In this document: one piece after another, positions 1 to 12,639 of the stretch
Numbering within the stretch: position 1 is the first letter of the stretch
How the letters are laid out: the number at the start of each line of letters is the position of its first letter
Origin: Symbiodinium natans
Taxonomy: Eukaryota > Sar > Dinophyceae > Suessiales > Symbiodiniaceae
Length of the DNA: 62,000 bases
Assembly (NCBI GenBank): GCA_905221605.1
Contig: CAJNDS010002369.1
Location: 293,655-355,654, forward strand
Direction: 5' to 3'
Made by a program: the position numbers and the translations under genes
The notes under the pieces: model-generated
What the model was told of the DNA's origin: nothing
Databases searched by the model: none
Seen by the model: the letters and a program-made list of their open reading frames with translations, nothing else

Positions 1-2440
1 AATTCCGGTAGCCCTTCGGGCTTGCGAGACTAATTAAAGGAAATTAATGAAATTAAAGAAATTACAGAAATTAATGAAATTAATTAATTTCTTTAATTTC
101 TTTAATTTCTGGGCCTCTCTGTGAGAAAATAAAGAAATTAAAGAAATTAATTAATTTCATTAATTTCTTTAATTTCTGGGCCTCCCTATGAGAAATTAAA
201 GAAATTAAAGAAATTAATTAATTTCATTAATTTCTTTAATTTCTGGGCCTCTCTGTGCGAAATTAAAGAAATTAAAGAAATTCATTAATTTCTTTAATTT
301 CATTAATTTCTTTAATTTATTTTAATTAGTCCCGTGAGCCGGGGTGGCTACCCCAATTAATTTCTTTAATTTCTTTAATTTCTGGGCCTCTCTATGAGAA
401 ATTAAAGAAATTAAAGAAATTAATTCAGGTAGCCCTTCGGGCTTGCGAGACTAATTAAAAGAAATTAAAGAAATTAAAGAAATTAAAGAAATTAAAGAAA
501 TTAATGAAATTAATTAATTTCTTTAATTTCTTTAATTTCTGGGCCTATCTGTGAGAAATTAAAGAAATTAAAGAAATTAATTAATTTCATTAATTTCTTT
601 AATTTCCGGGCCTCTCTGTGAGAAATTAAAGAAATTAAAGAAATTAAATAATTTCATTAATTTCTTTAATTTCTGGGCCTCTCTGTGCGAAATTAAAGAA
701 ATTAACTAATTTCTTTAATTTCATTAATTTCATTAATTTCTTTAATTTATTTTAATTAGTCCCGTGAGCCGGGGGGCCCCCCCCAATTAATTTCTTTAAT
801 TTCTTTAATTTCTGGGCCTCTCTGTGAGAAATTAAAGAAATTAAAGAAATTAGTTCCGGTAGCCCTTCGGGCTTGCGAGACTAATTAAAAGAAATTAAAG
901 AAATTAAAGAAATTAAAGAAATTAATGAAATTAATTAATTTCTTTAATTTCTTTAATTTCTGGGCCTCTCTGTGAGAAATTAAAGAAATTAAAGAAATTA
1001 ACTAATTTCATTAATTTCTTTAATTTCCGGGCCTCTCTGTGAGAAATTAAAGAAATTAAAGAAATTAATTAATTTCATTAATTTCTTTAATTTCTGGGCC
1101 TCTCTGTGCGAAATTAAAGAAATTAAAGAAATTAATTAATTTCTTTAATTTCATTAATTTCACTAATTTCTTTAATTTATTTTAATTAGTCCCGTGAGCC
1201 GGGGGGCCCCCCCCAATTAATTTCTTTAATTTCTTTAATTTCTGTGCCTCTCTGTGAGAAATTAAAGAAATTAAAGAAATTAATGAATTTCATTAATTTC
1301 TTTAATTTCTGGGCCTCTCTGTGAGAAATTAAAGAAATCAAAGAAATTAAAGAAATTCATTAATTTCATTAATTTCTTTAATTTCTGGGCCTCTCTGTGC
1401 GAAATTAAAGAAATTAAAGAAATTAATTAATTTGTTTAATTTCATTAATTTCATTAATTTCTTTAATTTATTTTAATTAGTCCCGTGAGCCGGGGGGGCT
1501 ACCCCAATTAATTTCTTTAATTTCTGGGCCTCTCTGTGAGAAATTAAAGAAATTAAAGAAATTAATGCCGGTAGCCCTTCGGGCTTGCGAGACTAATTAA
1601 AAGAAATTAATGAAATTAAAGAAATTAAAGAAATTAATGAAATTAATTAATTTCTTTAATTTCTTTAATTTCTGGGCCTCTCTATGAGAAATTAAAGAAA
1701 TTAAAGAAATTAACTAATTTCATTAATTTCTTTAATTTCTGGGCCTCTCTGTGCGAAATTAAAGAAATTAAAGAAATCAATCAATTTCATTAATTTCTTT
1801 AATTTCTGGGCCTCTCTGTGCGAAATTAAAGAAATTAAAGAAATTAATTAATTTCTTTAATTTCATTAATTTCATTAATTTCTTTAATTTATTTAAATTA
1901 GTCCCGTGAGCCGGGGGGGCTCCCCCAATTAATTTCTTTAATTTCTTTAATTTCTTTAGTTTATGGGCATCTCTGTGCGAAATTAAAGAAATTAAAGAAA
2001 TAGATTCCGGTAGCCCTTCGGGCTTGCGAGACTAGTTAAAAGAAATTAAAGAAATTAAAGAAATTAAAGAAATTAATGAAATTAGTTAATTTCTTTAATT
2101 TCTCGAATTTCTGGGCCTCTATGTGAGAAATTAAAGAAATTAATTAATTTCATTAATTTCTTTAATTTCTGGGCCTCTCTGAAATTAATTTCTGTAGTTT
2201 CTCTACTTTCAGAGCCTATCTGTGAGAAATCAAAGAAACTTAATACATTAATCAATTTCTTTTATTTGATCAATTTCATTAATTTCTTTTATTTAAACTA
2301 ATCCCGTGAGCCGGGTAATTAATTTTTGTAATTTCTTTATTTTCTAGGCCTCTCTGTGAGAAATTAAAGAAATTAACAAAAAACATCCGGTAGCCGCGTG
2401 GGGTTGCGAGACTAACTAAAAGAAATTAAAGAAAGTAATG
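1..2440. repeat. AT-rich hairpin array with GC-rich boxes
   Basis: Higher-order tandem array, unit about 420-440 bp. Most of it is built from gaaattaaagaaattaa and its complement placed head to head around ttaattaa, so nearly every segment is a dyad. Dyads are separated by linkers of the type tgggcctctctgtga. Units open with a box agcccttcgggcttgcgaga (near 11, 431, 861, 1573, 2012 and, altered, 2391) and close with agtcccgtgagccgggg (near 329, 758, 1187, 1479, 1900, 2301). Around the shared core gactaattaaaa, opening and closing boxes are imperfect inverted copies of each other, so each unit has inverted ends. The spacing from 861 to 1573 suggests one unit that lost its opening box. No coding potential seen. 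Confidence 0.9.
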
Positions 2441-2547
2441 AAATTAATTAATTTCTCTGGCTTTTTAATTGCTAAGCCTCTCTGTGAGAAATTAGAGAAA
2501 TTCAAGCAATTAACCATCCTCTTTAATTTCTTGATTTTCTGGGCCTC

Positions 2548-3058
2548 TTTAAGCCTTCGTGCATCTTTATCGCGTTCCCTTTTCTATTCCCTTACTTTCG
2601 CGCTGAAACCATCACCCTTTCTTTCCCTTAATTTCCCCATTCATCCCTTAAAGAAAGGGACGCCTTCAAGATGTAGGAAGGATTTTTCATATAGTTGTGT
2701 GTACAATGGCTTGGTACAGCGCTCTAATTTTCAAGAAGCTGTTTTGCATGTAATGTGTGTCACGAGTTTGCTACGTTCATAGGCAGACTATGCAAATACA
2801 CCCTCTCTAAACAAACCATTTTCCCTAAACCCTGAACCCTAAACTCTAAACCCTAAACCCTAAACGCTCAAAGACTCCTACGGCCTCCAGGCCCTCTAAG
2901 AATCCCAAGTTCTCTAAGACTCCCAAGCCCCCTACACTTCCTAAGGCCCCGAAGCTCCCCAGGCCCCCTGAGCCCGCCAAGCCTCCTTAAGTCCCGTAAG
3001 CTCCCTAAGCTGTCGAAGCCCCCTTACTCCCTAAACAATTTCGCAGAGCAAGCAAACA
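2548..3058 (+). repeat. 500-bp repeat element, copy A
   Basis: Nearly identical to 3234-3742. Landmarks in order: gcgttcccttttctattccc, a short run of ccctaaa-like repeats, and a C-rich series of cctaag-type words ending ccctaaacaatttcgcagag. A 114-codon ORF across its left edge is not convincing: it starts in the AT array and the same reading is broken in copy B. Function unknown; probably a dispersed repeat. Confidence 0.8.
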
Positions 3059-3173
3059 GAATTTCAGGACTACAAGCAATCGGTCATGAGCTGTCCTGCA
3101 GGCAACGCCTCCACCCAAAGCGTAACTTAAAATTTCCCTGACGTTTCCCTGTTGCGCTTTTTTTTGGCCCCGA

Positions 3174-3742
3174 TTGTTTCAGGGAAGTTTTCCCTTGAAA
3201 CCCCTGTGTAGTGCTAGAATTTCCCCTCGAATCCCTTTAAGGCTTCGTGTATCTGTACCGCGTTCCCTTTTCTATTCCCTTACTTTCGTGCTGAAACCAT
3301 CGCCCTTTCTTTCCCTTAATTTCCCCAGTCATCCCTTAAAGAAAGGGACGCCTTCAAGATGTAGGAAGGATTTTTCATATAGTTGTGTGTACAATGGCTT
3401 GGTACTAGCGCTCTAATTTTCAAGAAGCTGTTTTGCAAGTAATGTGTGTCACGAGTTTGCTACGTTCATAGGCAGACGATGTAAATACACCCTCTCTAAA
3501 CAAACCATTTCCCCTAAACCCTGAACCCTAAACTCTAAACCCTAAACGCGCTCAAAGACTCCTACGGCCTCCAGGCCCTCTAAGAATCCCAAGTTCTCTA
3601 AGACTCCCAAGCCCCCTACACTTCCTAAGGCCCCGAAGCTCCCCAGGCCCCCTGAGCCCGCCAAGCCTCCTTAAGTCCCGTAAGCTCCCTAAGCTGTCGA
3701 AGCCCCCTTACTCCCTAAACAATTTCGCAGAGCAAGCAGACA
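3174..3742 (+). repeat. 500-bp repeat element, copy B
   Basis: Second copy of the element at 2548-3058. It extends further left, with tcagggaagttttccctt before the shared part; copy C at about 5525 has the same left extension. This suggests the full element begins at that short palindromic motif. Confidence 0.75.
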
Positions 3743-4020
3743 GCAAGTGAAGTTCATACAGTTCAAGTCCGTTTACTTCAGATCTATTGAATGCCAATGA
3801 AGTGTATAGAGTTGACCACAAGTGCATGGCATTCAACTCAACACACTTGAGTGCCATGCAGTTCGAGTGCATACACGTCCAGTATACAAGTGCAGTATAC
3901 AAGTGAGTATGCAACCATATAAGTGCATACACTTAAGTGCATACACTTGTCCAAGTGCATACAGTTCGAGCGCACAGAGTCAAGTGCATAGACTCAACGC
4001 ACCGCAAATCGATGCTTTCG
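3743..4020. repeat. degenerate aagtgcatacactt repeat
   Basis: About 20 imperfect copies of a 12-15-bp word related to aagtgcatacactt, itself partly self-complementary. Short ORFs on both strands here are repeat translations, not genes. Confidence 0.65.
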
Positions 4021-4037
4021 GGCCAATCGTCTTCTAG

Positions 4038-4470
4038 TTTAAATTAGTCCCGTGAGCCGGGTGGGCTCCCCCAATTAATTTCTTTAATTTCTTTAATTTC
4101 TGGGTCTCTCTGTGAGAAATTAAAGAAATTAAAGAAATAAAAAAGAAATTAAAGAAATTAATTCAGGCAGCCGTTCGGGCTTGCGAGACTAATTAAACGA
4201 AATTACAGAAAGTAAAGAAATTCAAGAAATTGAGGGAGTTAAAGAAATTAAAGGTTTTCAGAAATTCAAACAATAAAGAAATCAAAGAAATTAAAGAAAT
4301 TAATGAAATTCATGAAACTAATTCCGGCAGCTGTTCGGGCTTGCGAGATTAATGAAAACAAATTAAAGAAATTCACAATTCATTAATTTCCGTAACTTCT
4401 TCCTGTCTGTGAGAAAAACAAGAAATGCAAGAAGTTAATTCCGGTAGTCGTTCGGGCTTACCAAAAGCAA
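4038..4470. repeat. decayed remnant of the AT-rich hairpin array
   Basis: Repeats the closing box (cccgtgagccggg near 4049) and three decayed opening boxes (near 4170, 4330, 4447) of the 1-2440 array, with intervening gaaattaaag words. The two copies of the 500-bp element therefore sit inside, or split, the array. Confidence 0.75.
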
Positions 4471-4479
4471 AGGAGAATC

Positions 4480-7400
4480 ACGTCCCATTGAAAGATAGAC
4501 GAGTTGTGTCTTTGTACGTTGCGAGGTGGGGGAGCTCTTTCACAAGAGGTAGGTAGAGGACTTTCTCATGTCCGGCAAAGAGATAGAGACGATCTTTCAT
4601 GACCCGCTACGAGATAGAGGAGCCTCTTTCATGTAAAGGGTAGGAAACGGTAGAGCTGCGAGCTCGTCTACCCATTGACGGGAAATGAGCAAGACAGGAC
4701 ATTAGAGTGCTCTTGTAGCTTGTATGAGTGAATTCTTGTCATTGAAAAAGGGGAGCTCTTTCGCAAGCGGTAAAGTAGAGAACTCTCTCATTTGCTGGAA
4801 AGTCTTTCATGACCTATTGCGAGATAAAGAAGCTCTGCCACGTAGAAGGTAGCAAACGGTAGAGCTGAGACGCTGAGAGCTCCTCTACCTAGGGACCTAG
4901 TGACGGGGAACCAAAAGGATAGGATATGAGAGAGCTCTCCTGAAGGAGTTCTTCAATCTCTGACTAGGAGATGAATGAGCTCCTGTCTCTTCTCATACGT
5001 AATGACAGACAGGAAATGAACGATGCCCTCGAGCTTTTAACGCATCAAGAAAAAGCTCCTCTATCCCCTACAAGAGTGGGAGAGAGGGAAGCCCTCTCTG
5101 ACCTATTAGGAGATAGAAGAGCTTGCTCATTGCAAAATATCAAGAGGAGGAGCTCTTGCAGAAGTCATGACCTGTTAGGAACCAGAGGAGATAGAAGAGC
5201 TTGCTCATTGCAAAAGGGGAAGCGGAGGAGCTCTTGCAGAAGAGGCAAGGAGCTCCTTCACTTGCTACAAAGACACAGAGGAGCTTTCAGACGACGTATA
5301 TTCAGAGATAGCGAAACTCGATCACGTAGAGATAGAGACTCTCTTAATAGAGACTAATGAGTTATGTCATGTCTCATTTATCGGACAGAGAATGACCCAG
5401 GGCGACCTTCAAAACTCTTCATTGATAGAGAAGCTATTTCGGAAAACAAATATGGTGGAGAACTCTCTCATTCCTGCAATGTGATACAGGAGGTCTCTCA
5501 TGACCTCTTGTGAGATAGAGACCGGTTGCATCAGGGAAGTTTTCCCTGGAAACCCTTTGCTATTCCCTTACTTTGGTGCTGAAACCATCACGTTCTTGTT
5601 CCTTAATGCCCCAGTAAACCCTTGGAGAAAGAGGTGTTTTCAAGATGTGGTGGGGTATCTCATGTAGGAATGTACAATGGTTAGACACTAGCGCTCTTGC
5701 TTTCAAGAAGCAGTCTTGCAAGTAATGGCTCTGGGTTATGTCACGGGTTTGTTACGGTAATAGGCAGACTACACAAATACACCCTCCATTAAATTCCCGT
5801 AGCCCTATAAACCCTACACCCTGCACGCGAATCCTGAGCCCCCTAAGACTCCTATGCCCCCTACGATGAGATATAGTTCATGGGAGAGCTCTTATACCGT
5901 TTATGAATGCATTCTTCTATCTTTGAGATGAAAGAGCTCCTCTATCTTCTCATAGGAAATGAAAGAGATCCTGCATATGAAAAGAAAAGACCCTTCGAGA
6001 AAAGTTAAAGAATGGTAACGAATCCATGTCATCAATCTTTTCATGCGTAATGAGAGCGCTCCACACTCTTAATGGGACATGAAAGAGCTCCTCCATTTCT
6101 TTGAAATCAAAACCTTGCTTTCTCCCTGAGTGACAAAGATCTCTTGGAAATGAGAGATCTCTGCTACCACTTTCGAAAAAATGAGCTCCTATATCTCGGA
6201 GTCGGAAAGATAAAGATGTGAAAAGGAGCCCTCCCAAACCTACGAGGCGCCAGAGCACCCGCCCGCAGCTTTTCAAGCAGGAGAAAGGCTCTTTCGTAAG
6301 GGGCGGAGGAGCTCTGTCATTCCCTCAACCAGAGGGAGGGGAGCCCTCTCATGACCTATTCAAGAGAGAGGAGATAGAAGAGCTTGCTCATTGCTCTTTA
6401 GGATGCGGAGGAGCTTTTGCACAAGAGGCAAGGAGCTCTTTTACTTCTACAAACGCATAGAAGAGCGTTTAGATGACCTGTTACGAAATAGAATAAATGC
6501 TGTCTCACGTAAGCGAGAGAGACTGATGAGTTATGCGACGCTCCATTTCAGGGATAGGCCTTCGAAACCTTCAATTAGGGTTGATCTCTCGCAAAAAGGT
6601 AAAAGAGCTATGTCATTTCCTACGAAGCGATAAGCAGCCTAGAGACAATCGGCTTCTCTCATGTTTGCTTCATGGATAGAGAAGCTTTTCTCAACCAAAA
6701 CCAAAGAGACGGATCATGTCCCATTGAAAGATAGACGAGTTCTGTCTTTGTACGTTACGAGGTGGGGGAGCTCTTTCACAAGAGGTAGGTAGAGGACTCT
6801 CTCATGTCCGGCAAAGAGATAGAGACGATCTTTCATGACCCGCTACGAGATAGAGAGCCTCTTTCATGTAAAGGGTAAGATATAGAAGAGCTGTGAGCTC
6901 CTTTACCTATCGACGGGAACTCTTATAGCTTTCATGAATGAGTTCTTGCCAGTGAACAAAGGGAGCTCTTTCACAAAGGGTAGATAGAGACCTCTCTCAT
7001 TTCCTGTAAAAGAAAGAGGAGGTCTCTCACGACCTGATTATTGCGAGATAGAGAAGCTATGTCATATAAAGATAAGAAATGGTAGAGCTGAGGACTCCTC
7101 TGCCTAGTGACGGGAAATCAGTTAGATAGGACATGAGAGAACTCTCATACATTTCTTATGAATGAGTTCTTCAATCTCTGAATAGAAAATGAATGAGCTC
7201 CTGTGTCTTCGCATACGAAATGACAGTGTGGAAATGAGCTGTCTCATGACCTGTTAGGAAACAGAGGAGATAAAGAGCTTGCTCATTGCAAAAGAGGAAG
7301 CGGAGGGCTCTTGCAGAAGAGGCAAGGAGCTCCTTCACTTGCTGCAAAGATACAGAGGAGCTTTCAGATGACCTATTCAGAGATAGCGAAACTCGATCAC

Positions 7401-9600
7401 GTAAACGATAGAGATTGAAAAGTTATGTCATGCCCCATTTCAGGGATAGAGAATGGCCTTCCAGACTTTCATTTCGAATAAAGGAGAGATCTGTCACAGA
7501 AAGGTAGAAGAGCTATTCATTTCTTATTATATCACGGGTAGACAAGCTTTTTCTCAAATACAAACAAAAAACCTGGCTCATGCACCATTGAAAGATAGAC
7601 GAGTTCTGTCACTCTCGATCACAAGGTGGAGGAGCTCTTTCACACGAGGTAGGTAGAGCACTCTCTCTTTTCTTGCAAAGAGATAGAGAAGATCTGTCAT
7701 GACTCCATGAACCGTTACGAGATAGAGAAGCCTCTTTCATGTAAAGGATAGGTCATGGTAGAGCTGAGAGCTCCTCTGCCTAGTGATGGCAAACGAGAAA
7801 TAGGAACCAAAGGAGATAGAAGAGGTTGCTCATTGCAAAATAGGAAGCGGAGGAGCTATTGCAGAAGAGGCAAGCAGCTCCTTCACTTGCTGCGCAGACA
7901 CAAAGGAGCTTTCAGATGACCTGTTCAGAGATAGCGAAACTCTCTCACGTAAACGATAGAGACTGATGAGTTGTGTCCCCATTCAAGGGATAGAGAATGG
8001 CCTTCCAAACTTTCATTTCGGGTAAAGAAGAGATCTGTCGCAAAAAGGTAGAAGAGCTATGTCATTTCTTATGCATCGATAAACGGCTACTCGCATGATT
8101 TCTTCATCGATAGAGAAGCAGCTATTTCTGAATAGAAATTCACAATGGAGCTGTCTCATGTCCCAGTGAAAGATAGACGAGTTGTGGCATTTGATTTTGA
8201 GGTGAAGGAGCTCTTTCACAAGAGGTAGGTAGAGGACTCTCTAATGTTCTGCAAAGAGATAGAGGCAATCTTTCTTGACCCGCTACGAGATAGAGGAGCC
8301 TCTTCCATGTAAAGGGTAGGATGTGGTAGAGCTGTGAGCTCCTCTACCTATCGACGGGAAATTAACAAGAAAGTACATTCGAGAGCTCTTACAGCTTCTA
8401 TGAATGAGTTCTTGTGATTGAACAAAGGGAGCTCTTTCACAAAAGGTAGATAGAGACCTCTCTCATTTCCTGCAAAAGAAAGAGGAGGTCTCTCATGACC
8501 TATTGCGAGATAGAGAAGCTATGTCATATAAAAGATACGAAATGGTAGAGCTGAGCGCTGGTGACGGCAAATGAACTAGGTAGGACATGAGAGAGCTCTT
8601 ATACATTGTATGAGAGATTTCTTATATCTATATCTCTTGTGAACGAGTTCTTCAATCTCTGACTAGGAGATGAATGAGCTCCTGTATCTTCTCATACGAA
8701 ATGACAGAATGGATATAAATGATGTCCTCTAGCTGTTAACGCAACATGAAAAAACCTCCTCTATCCCCTAAAAGAGAAGGAGAGAGGGAAGCCCGCTCAT
8801 GACCTATTAGGAACCAGAGGAGATAAAAGAGCTTGCTCATTGCAAAATAGGAAGCGGAGGGCTCTTGCAGAAGAGGCAAGGAGCTCCTTCACTTGCTGCA
8901 AAGATACAGAGGAGCTTTCAGATGACCTATTCAGAGATAGCGAAACTCTATCACGTAAACGATAGCGAGTGATGCGTTATGTCATGTCCCATTTGATGGA
9001 CAGAGAATGGCCCAGAGTGGCCTTCAAAACTCTTCATTGATAGAGAAGCTGCGAAGCTATTTCTGAAAATCGACATAGAAGAGAACTCTCTCATTTCCTG
9101 CAGCGTGAAAAAGGAGGTCTCTCATGACCTATTGCGAGATAGAGAAATTTCAGGTAAGAGTTAGGTAATGGTAGAGCTGGGCACGCCTCTGCCTCTTGAC
9201 GAGAAATGAGCTCGTGTATACTTCATGAATGCGTTCTTCTATCTCTCAGATGAAAGAGCTCCTCGATCCTTCTTATAGGGCATGAAAGAAATCCTGTGTT
9301 CGAACTGAAAAGACCCTTTGATAAGCAAAAGAAAAAGGGAAACGAATCGATGCCTTCTATCTTTTAGTGCAGAGCTTCTCACTTCTAACGACATGATAGA
9401 GCTCCTCTATTTTCTTGGAAATGAAACAGCTTGCGTTCTCTCCTGAGTGAAAGATGTCTCTGTCGTGGAAATGAGATCTCCTCTATGTTTCTAAGAAATG
9501 AGATAGCTCACCTCTACCTCGTAATCGGAAATGAGAGAGCCCTTCGCCCCTCTTCAGGCTATGAAACAACTTGTCTATCTCTTACTTCAAAGTGTGCTAG
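4480..9600. repeat. degenerate ~30-bp minisatellite with GAGCTC words
   Basis: The whole stretch is made of imperfect 27-31-bp units related to gagctctttcatg-(8-10 bp)-gagatagag. GAGCTC or a one-base variant recurs every few dozen bases. Larger blocks recur, for example the segment starting ccattgaaagatagacgagt at about 4486, 6719, 7583 and 8163. Unit length is close to a multiple of three, so ORFs of 60-130 codons appear on both strands; their translations change frame from block to block. I treat them as non-genic. Confidence 0.7.
5523..5800 (+). repeat. diverged copy C of the 500-bp element
   Basis: Matches copies A and B in order (tcagggaagttttccct, ctattcccttactt, gctgaaaccatcac, gtacaatgg, ttcaagaagc, aggcagact) with about one in four bases changed. 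It is inserted within the minisatellite. Confidence 0.65.
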
Positions 9601-9647
9601 AGCTACATGGCTGCACTTGCTGGCGCCGGTGCACACACAGACCAAAC

Positions 9648-9812
9648 CTTCACTATTACTGTTACTACTACTAATACTATTACTAGTATTATTACTAGTA
9701 ATAGTATTCCTATTACTATTACTAGTACTATTATTATTCCTATTACAATTACGGTCAGTATTATTATACTCATAATAATATTAAAATTATTATTATTATT
9801 GCACTACTACTG
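9648..9812. repeat. TAT/TAC trinucleotide microsatellite
   Basis: Imperfect run of tat, tac and tag triplets. It produces two overlapping low-complexity ORFs on the plus strand (one Leu-rich, one Thr/Ile-rich), which I reject as genes. Confidence 0.85.
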
Positions 9813-9867
9813 AAAGAAGAACCAGCCGTGAAATAGACCCTAAAGGTCTCGGCCACATATATATATA

Positions 9868-9965
9868 AGAGGTATAAGGGCCCATGAAGGCCAAAGGGAG
9901 CTGAGGCACGATGTCAATGTTGAAGCTCAGCTCGCTACTGGAGTCGCTGTTCGCATCCTTGCAGC
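9868..9965 (-). CDS. unassigned coding-like block
   Basis: Minus-strand reading is open for about 30 codons with an ordinary protein composition (contains SSSELSFNIDIVPQLPLAF). It sits between the microsatellite and the first telomere-type array. It could be an exon of the minus-strand cluster, but no family was recognised. Confidence 0.25.
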
Positions 9966-9969
9966 GAGG

Positions 9970-10066
9970 TTTAGGGTTTAGGGTTTAGGGTTTAGGGTTT
10001 AGGGTTTAGGGTTTAGGGTTTAGGGTTTAGGGTTTAGGGTTTAGGGTTTAGGGTTTAGGGTTTAGG
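9970..10066 (+). repeat. perfect TTTAGGG array (about 14 units)
   Basis: Uninterrupted TTTAGGG heptamers marking the abrupt left edge of the telomere-repeat domain. Confidence 0.97.
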
Positions 10067-11160
10067 AGATGGTCGGATTGGCCCCCTGGACCCTCTCCAA
10101 ACCCTCAGATTTTGAGGTTTAAGTTCAGGGTTTGGGCTTAGGAATCCTAAACCCTATACCCTAAACAGTAAACCCTAAACCCTAAACCCTAAACCCTAAA
10201 CTGCCCTAAACCCTAAACCCTAAACCCTAAACCTGTTTCTGCCTGAGGCTTCTCGGGTTGCCCTAAGCGGCCTACACAGGCTAAACGGCCCCGAAACACC
10301 AAACCCCAGAGCCCAAACCCTAAACCCCAAACCGCAAGCCCAAAACCACAAACGCCTCAACAACTCTAGAATCCCAAGCCCTATAAAGAAACCCTAAACC
10401 CTAAACCCTGAACCCTGAACCCTAAACCCTATAAACCCTTAACCCGACAAAACCCAAACCCCAAACCCCCCAAAATCCCCTCGAAGCCAGGGGGCCTGGT
10501 AGCGCGCCGCCTCCTTGGTTGCCGACCACCCGGTCCATTGGCCGAACCCACCTCACAGTTCCGCTGCCCATGTGTGAGTTGAGGGTTTAAGGTTTGGGGT
10601 TTGGGGATTAGGATTTAGGGTTTAGGGTTTGGGGTTTAGGGTCTGGGGTTTAGGGTCTGGGGTTTAGGGTCTGGGGTTTAGGGTTTAGGGCTTAGGGTTC
10701 AGGGTGTAGGGTTCAGGGTTTAGGGTTGCGAAAGTGGGGTGTTTAGGGTTAAGGGCAACATGTGTCTAGGGTTTCCGAGGTAATTATTATAGGTTGCGAA
10801 ATTCGGGTTACCGGGTTCCAGGGTTTTGAGCTTATTGATATGGTTTAGGACGCATGGGGTTTAGGGGGGAGTGGGTTCAGATAGTTCAAGGGGTTTAGGT
10901 GTCGGAGGGTTGAACGATTAGGATTTATAGGGTTTGGGGTACACGCATTCGGTCTTGCAAGATGCCTCGAGGAAGTTGTTGGAGACTGACAGCTCAGCGT
11001 TGAGCATGGTTCTTGCGTCACTTCACATGGGTTTAGGGCTTGCGTTGAAACGGAGACTCCTAGCTGGTTTAGGGTTTAGGGGGTTTAGGGTTTAGGGTTT
11101 ATAAGGGTTTCGGGTTTAGGGTTTAGGGTGTAAACATCTTTGCAGGTCGAAACCGCACCC
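10067..11160. repeat. decayed telomere-type repeats and spacer
   Basis: Alternating degenerate CCCTAAA (10150-10240, 10385-10450) and TTTAGGG (10580-10740, 11060-11130) runs. Two short minus-strand readings look coding-like, at about 10490-10560 and 10949-11032 (the latter contains MLNAELSVSNNFLEA). Neither is assignable and nothing else is supported. Confidence 0.6.
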
Positions 11161-11811
11161 CTTCCACCCCGGGATTCTACGACACATGCCGAGTCGCCAG
11201 AGCGCTCAGGTCCCGAGGCCTGGCTGTTCCGGGTGGATGGTGTAGGTTGGTTGGCTTACGGTTTATAGGGTTCATAGGGCCAATAGGGTTAATAGGACTG
11301 AGAGGTTCATAGGGTGTATAGGGTCTATAGGGTTGGTAGGGTTTATGGGGTTTGGTGTCTCGGGTTTCGGCTTGAGGGGTTACGAGGTGCTGGAATCTCG
11401 CTAGACAGAACAGCGTTTGGAGACAGCTCAGAGGCCATCCCAACAAAACATTGTCTAGTTGCCGACGTGAAATAAAATGGCTTAGGTTTCGCGCGGACTT
11501 CTGGGTTAAGGCGGTTAAGGGTTTAGGGACCCAGGCGTGGGAACCATAGCATAGTTTGTGAATGTGAGGAAGGCACGCGGCATGAGCTAGAGAGTTTTTG
11601 TCCCAAAAACCCAAACCGCCCAAGCCGTCGGGCCCTAAACCTTTTATCCTACACCCTAAACCTCTAAACGAAACCTAAAACAAGCCGCAACAACCCAGCA
11701 AAGCCCTAGGACGGCAAATCTAAACGTCAGAGCCCTACACTTTCGAAACCCTACAGACCTGAAAAACAGGAACCCTGTAAACTCTCGAAACCCGAACACT
11801 ATAATTAATAG
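11161..11811. other. no supported gene; decayed repeats
   Basis: A 148-codon minus ORF spans 11177-11623, but its middle is a translation of decayed heptamers (YRPYTPYEP, INPIGPMNPI). I do not accept it as a gene. Confidence 0.5.
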
Positions 11812-11895
11812 AAACCCTAAACCCTAAACCCTAAACCCTAAACCCTAAACCCTAAACCCTAAACCCTAAACCCTAAACCCTAAACCCTAAACCCT
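11812..11895 (-). repeat. perfect CCCTAAA array (about 12 units)
   Basis: Uninterrupted CCCTAAA heptamers on the plus strand, opposite in orientation to the array at 9970. Confidence 0.95.
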
Positions 11896-12039
11896 AGCCC
11901 CAAACCCTAAACCCGAAACCCTAAACCTCCTGACCTCCCCAAAACTGCCTCAGGGGGTTGGGAGCTTGGAGGCACCCAGTGCGAGCCAAGGCCGCGCGAG
12001 CGCGACTCCCGGTCCTTGCTCGAAAAACCACCAGGTTTT

Positions 12040-12453
12040 GGGGGGTTTAGGGTTTAGGGTTTAGGGTTCAGGGTTTGGGGTTTTAGGGTTTAGGGTTTGG
12101 GGTTTTAGGGTGTTAGGGTTTGGGGTTTTAGGGTTTAGGATTTGGGGTTTTAGGATTTTAGGGTTTGGGGTTTTAGGGTTTAGGATTTAAGGTTTAGGTT
12201 TTAGGGGGTTTGGTGGTTTTGCTTGTTATTTGTGATTAGGGCGTGCGGTGGCTTAGGGTTTAGGGTTTAGAGGGTTTGGTGGTTTTTGGGGATGCACCCA
12301 GGGGGTTGAGGGGAGTCAGCTTCCAGTCCAGAATCTTCGGATTCGATGGGGTTCGGGTTTAGGGTTTAGGGTTTAGGGTTTAGGGTTTAGGGTTTACGGT
12401 TTAGGGTTTAGGGTTTAGGGTTTAGGGTTTAGGGTTTAGGGTTTAGGGTTTAG
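12040..12453 (+). repeat. TTTAGGG array, degenerate then perfect
   Basis: 12040-12230 is a degenerate TTTTAGGG/TTTGGGG run and 12356-12453 is a near-perfect TTTAGGG array, with a short GC-rich spacer between. Confidence 0.9.
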
Positions 12454-12639
12454 GCCTGCACACCCTCCTGGGGGCCTAGGGCCCCATGTGCCCTTAAGCG
12501 GGCTGTAGGGTTGTTAGTTTGACTCAGGGCCGAAGAGAAAGACTTGCGCAACAACGCGACATTATGAGAAAGAACAAAGGGGTGTAGTTGCACTGATCCT
12601 CAACTAATACCCCTGAGCCCTCGAATCTCTAACGCCTGA

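Noticed and set aside
1-2440. CRISPR array
   Set aside because: Repeats are long palindromic AT words with no unique spacers of uniform size, and no cas genes; the context is eukaryotic.
4971-5357. 128-codon Arg/Glu-rich plus ORF in the minisatellite
   Set aside because: Neighbouring copies of the same units are in other frames with stops; composition follows the repeat.
9431-9813. Thr/Ile- and Leu-rich ORFs
   Set aside because: Microsatellite translation.
9970-10066. True chromosome end
   Set aside because: The array is short, followed by 46 kb of genes and by arrays in both orientations; sequence continues on both sides.
11177-11623. 148-codon minus ORF with NPINP and PYRPYTPYEP stretches
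   Set aside because: The central part is decayed heptamer repeat; no domain and no splice context.
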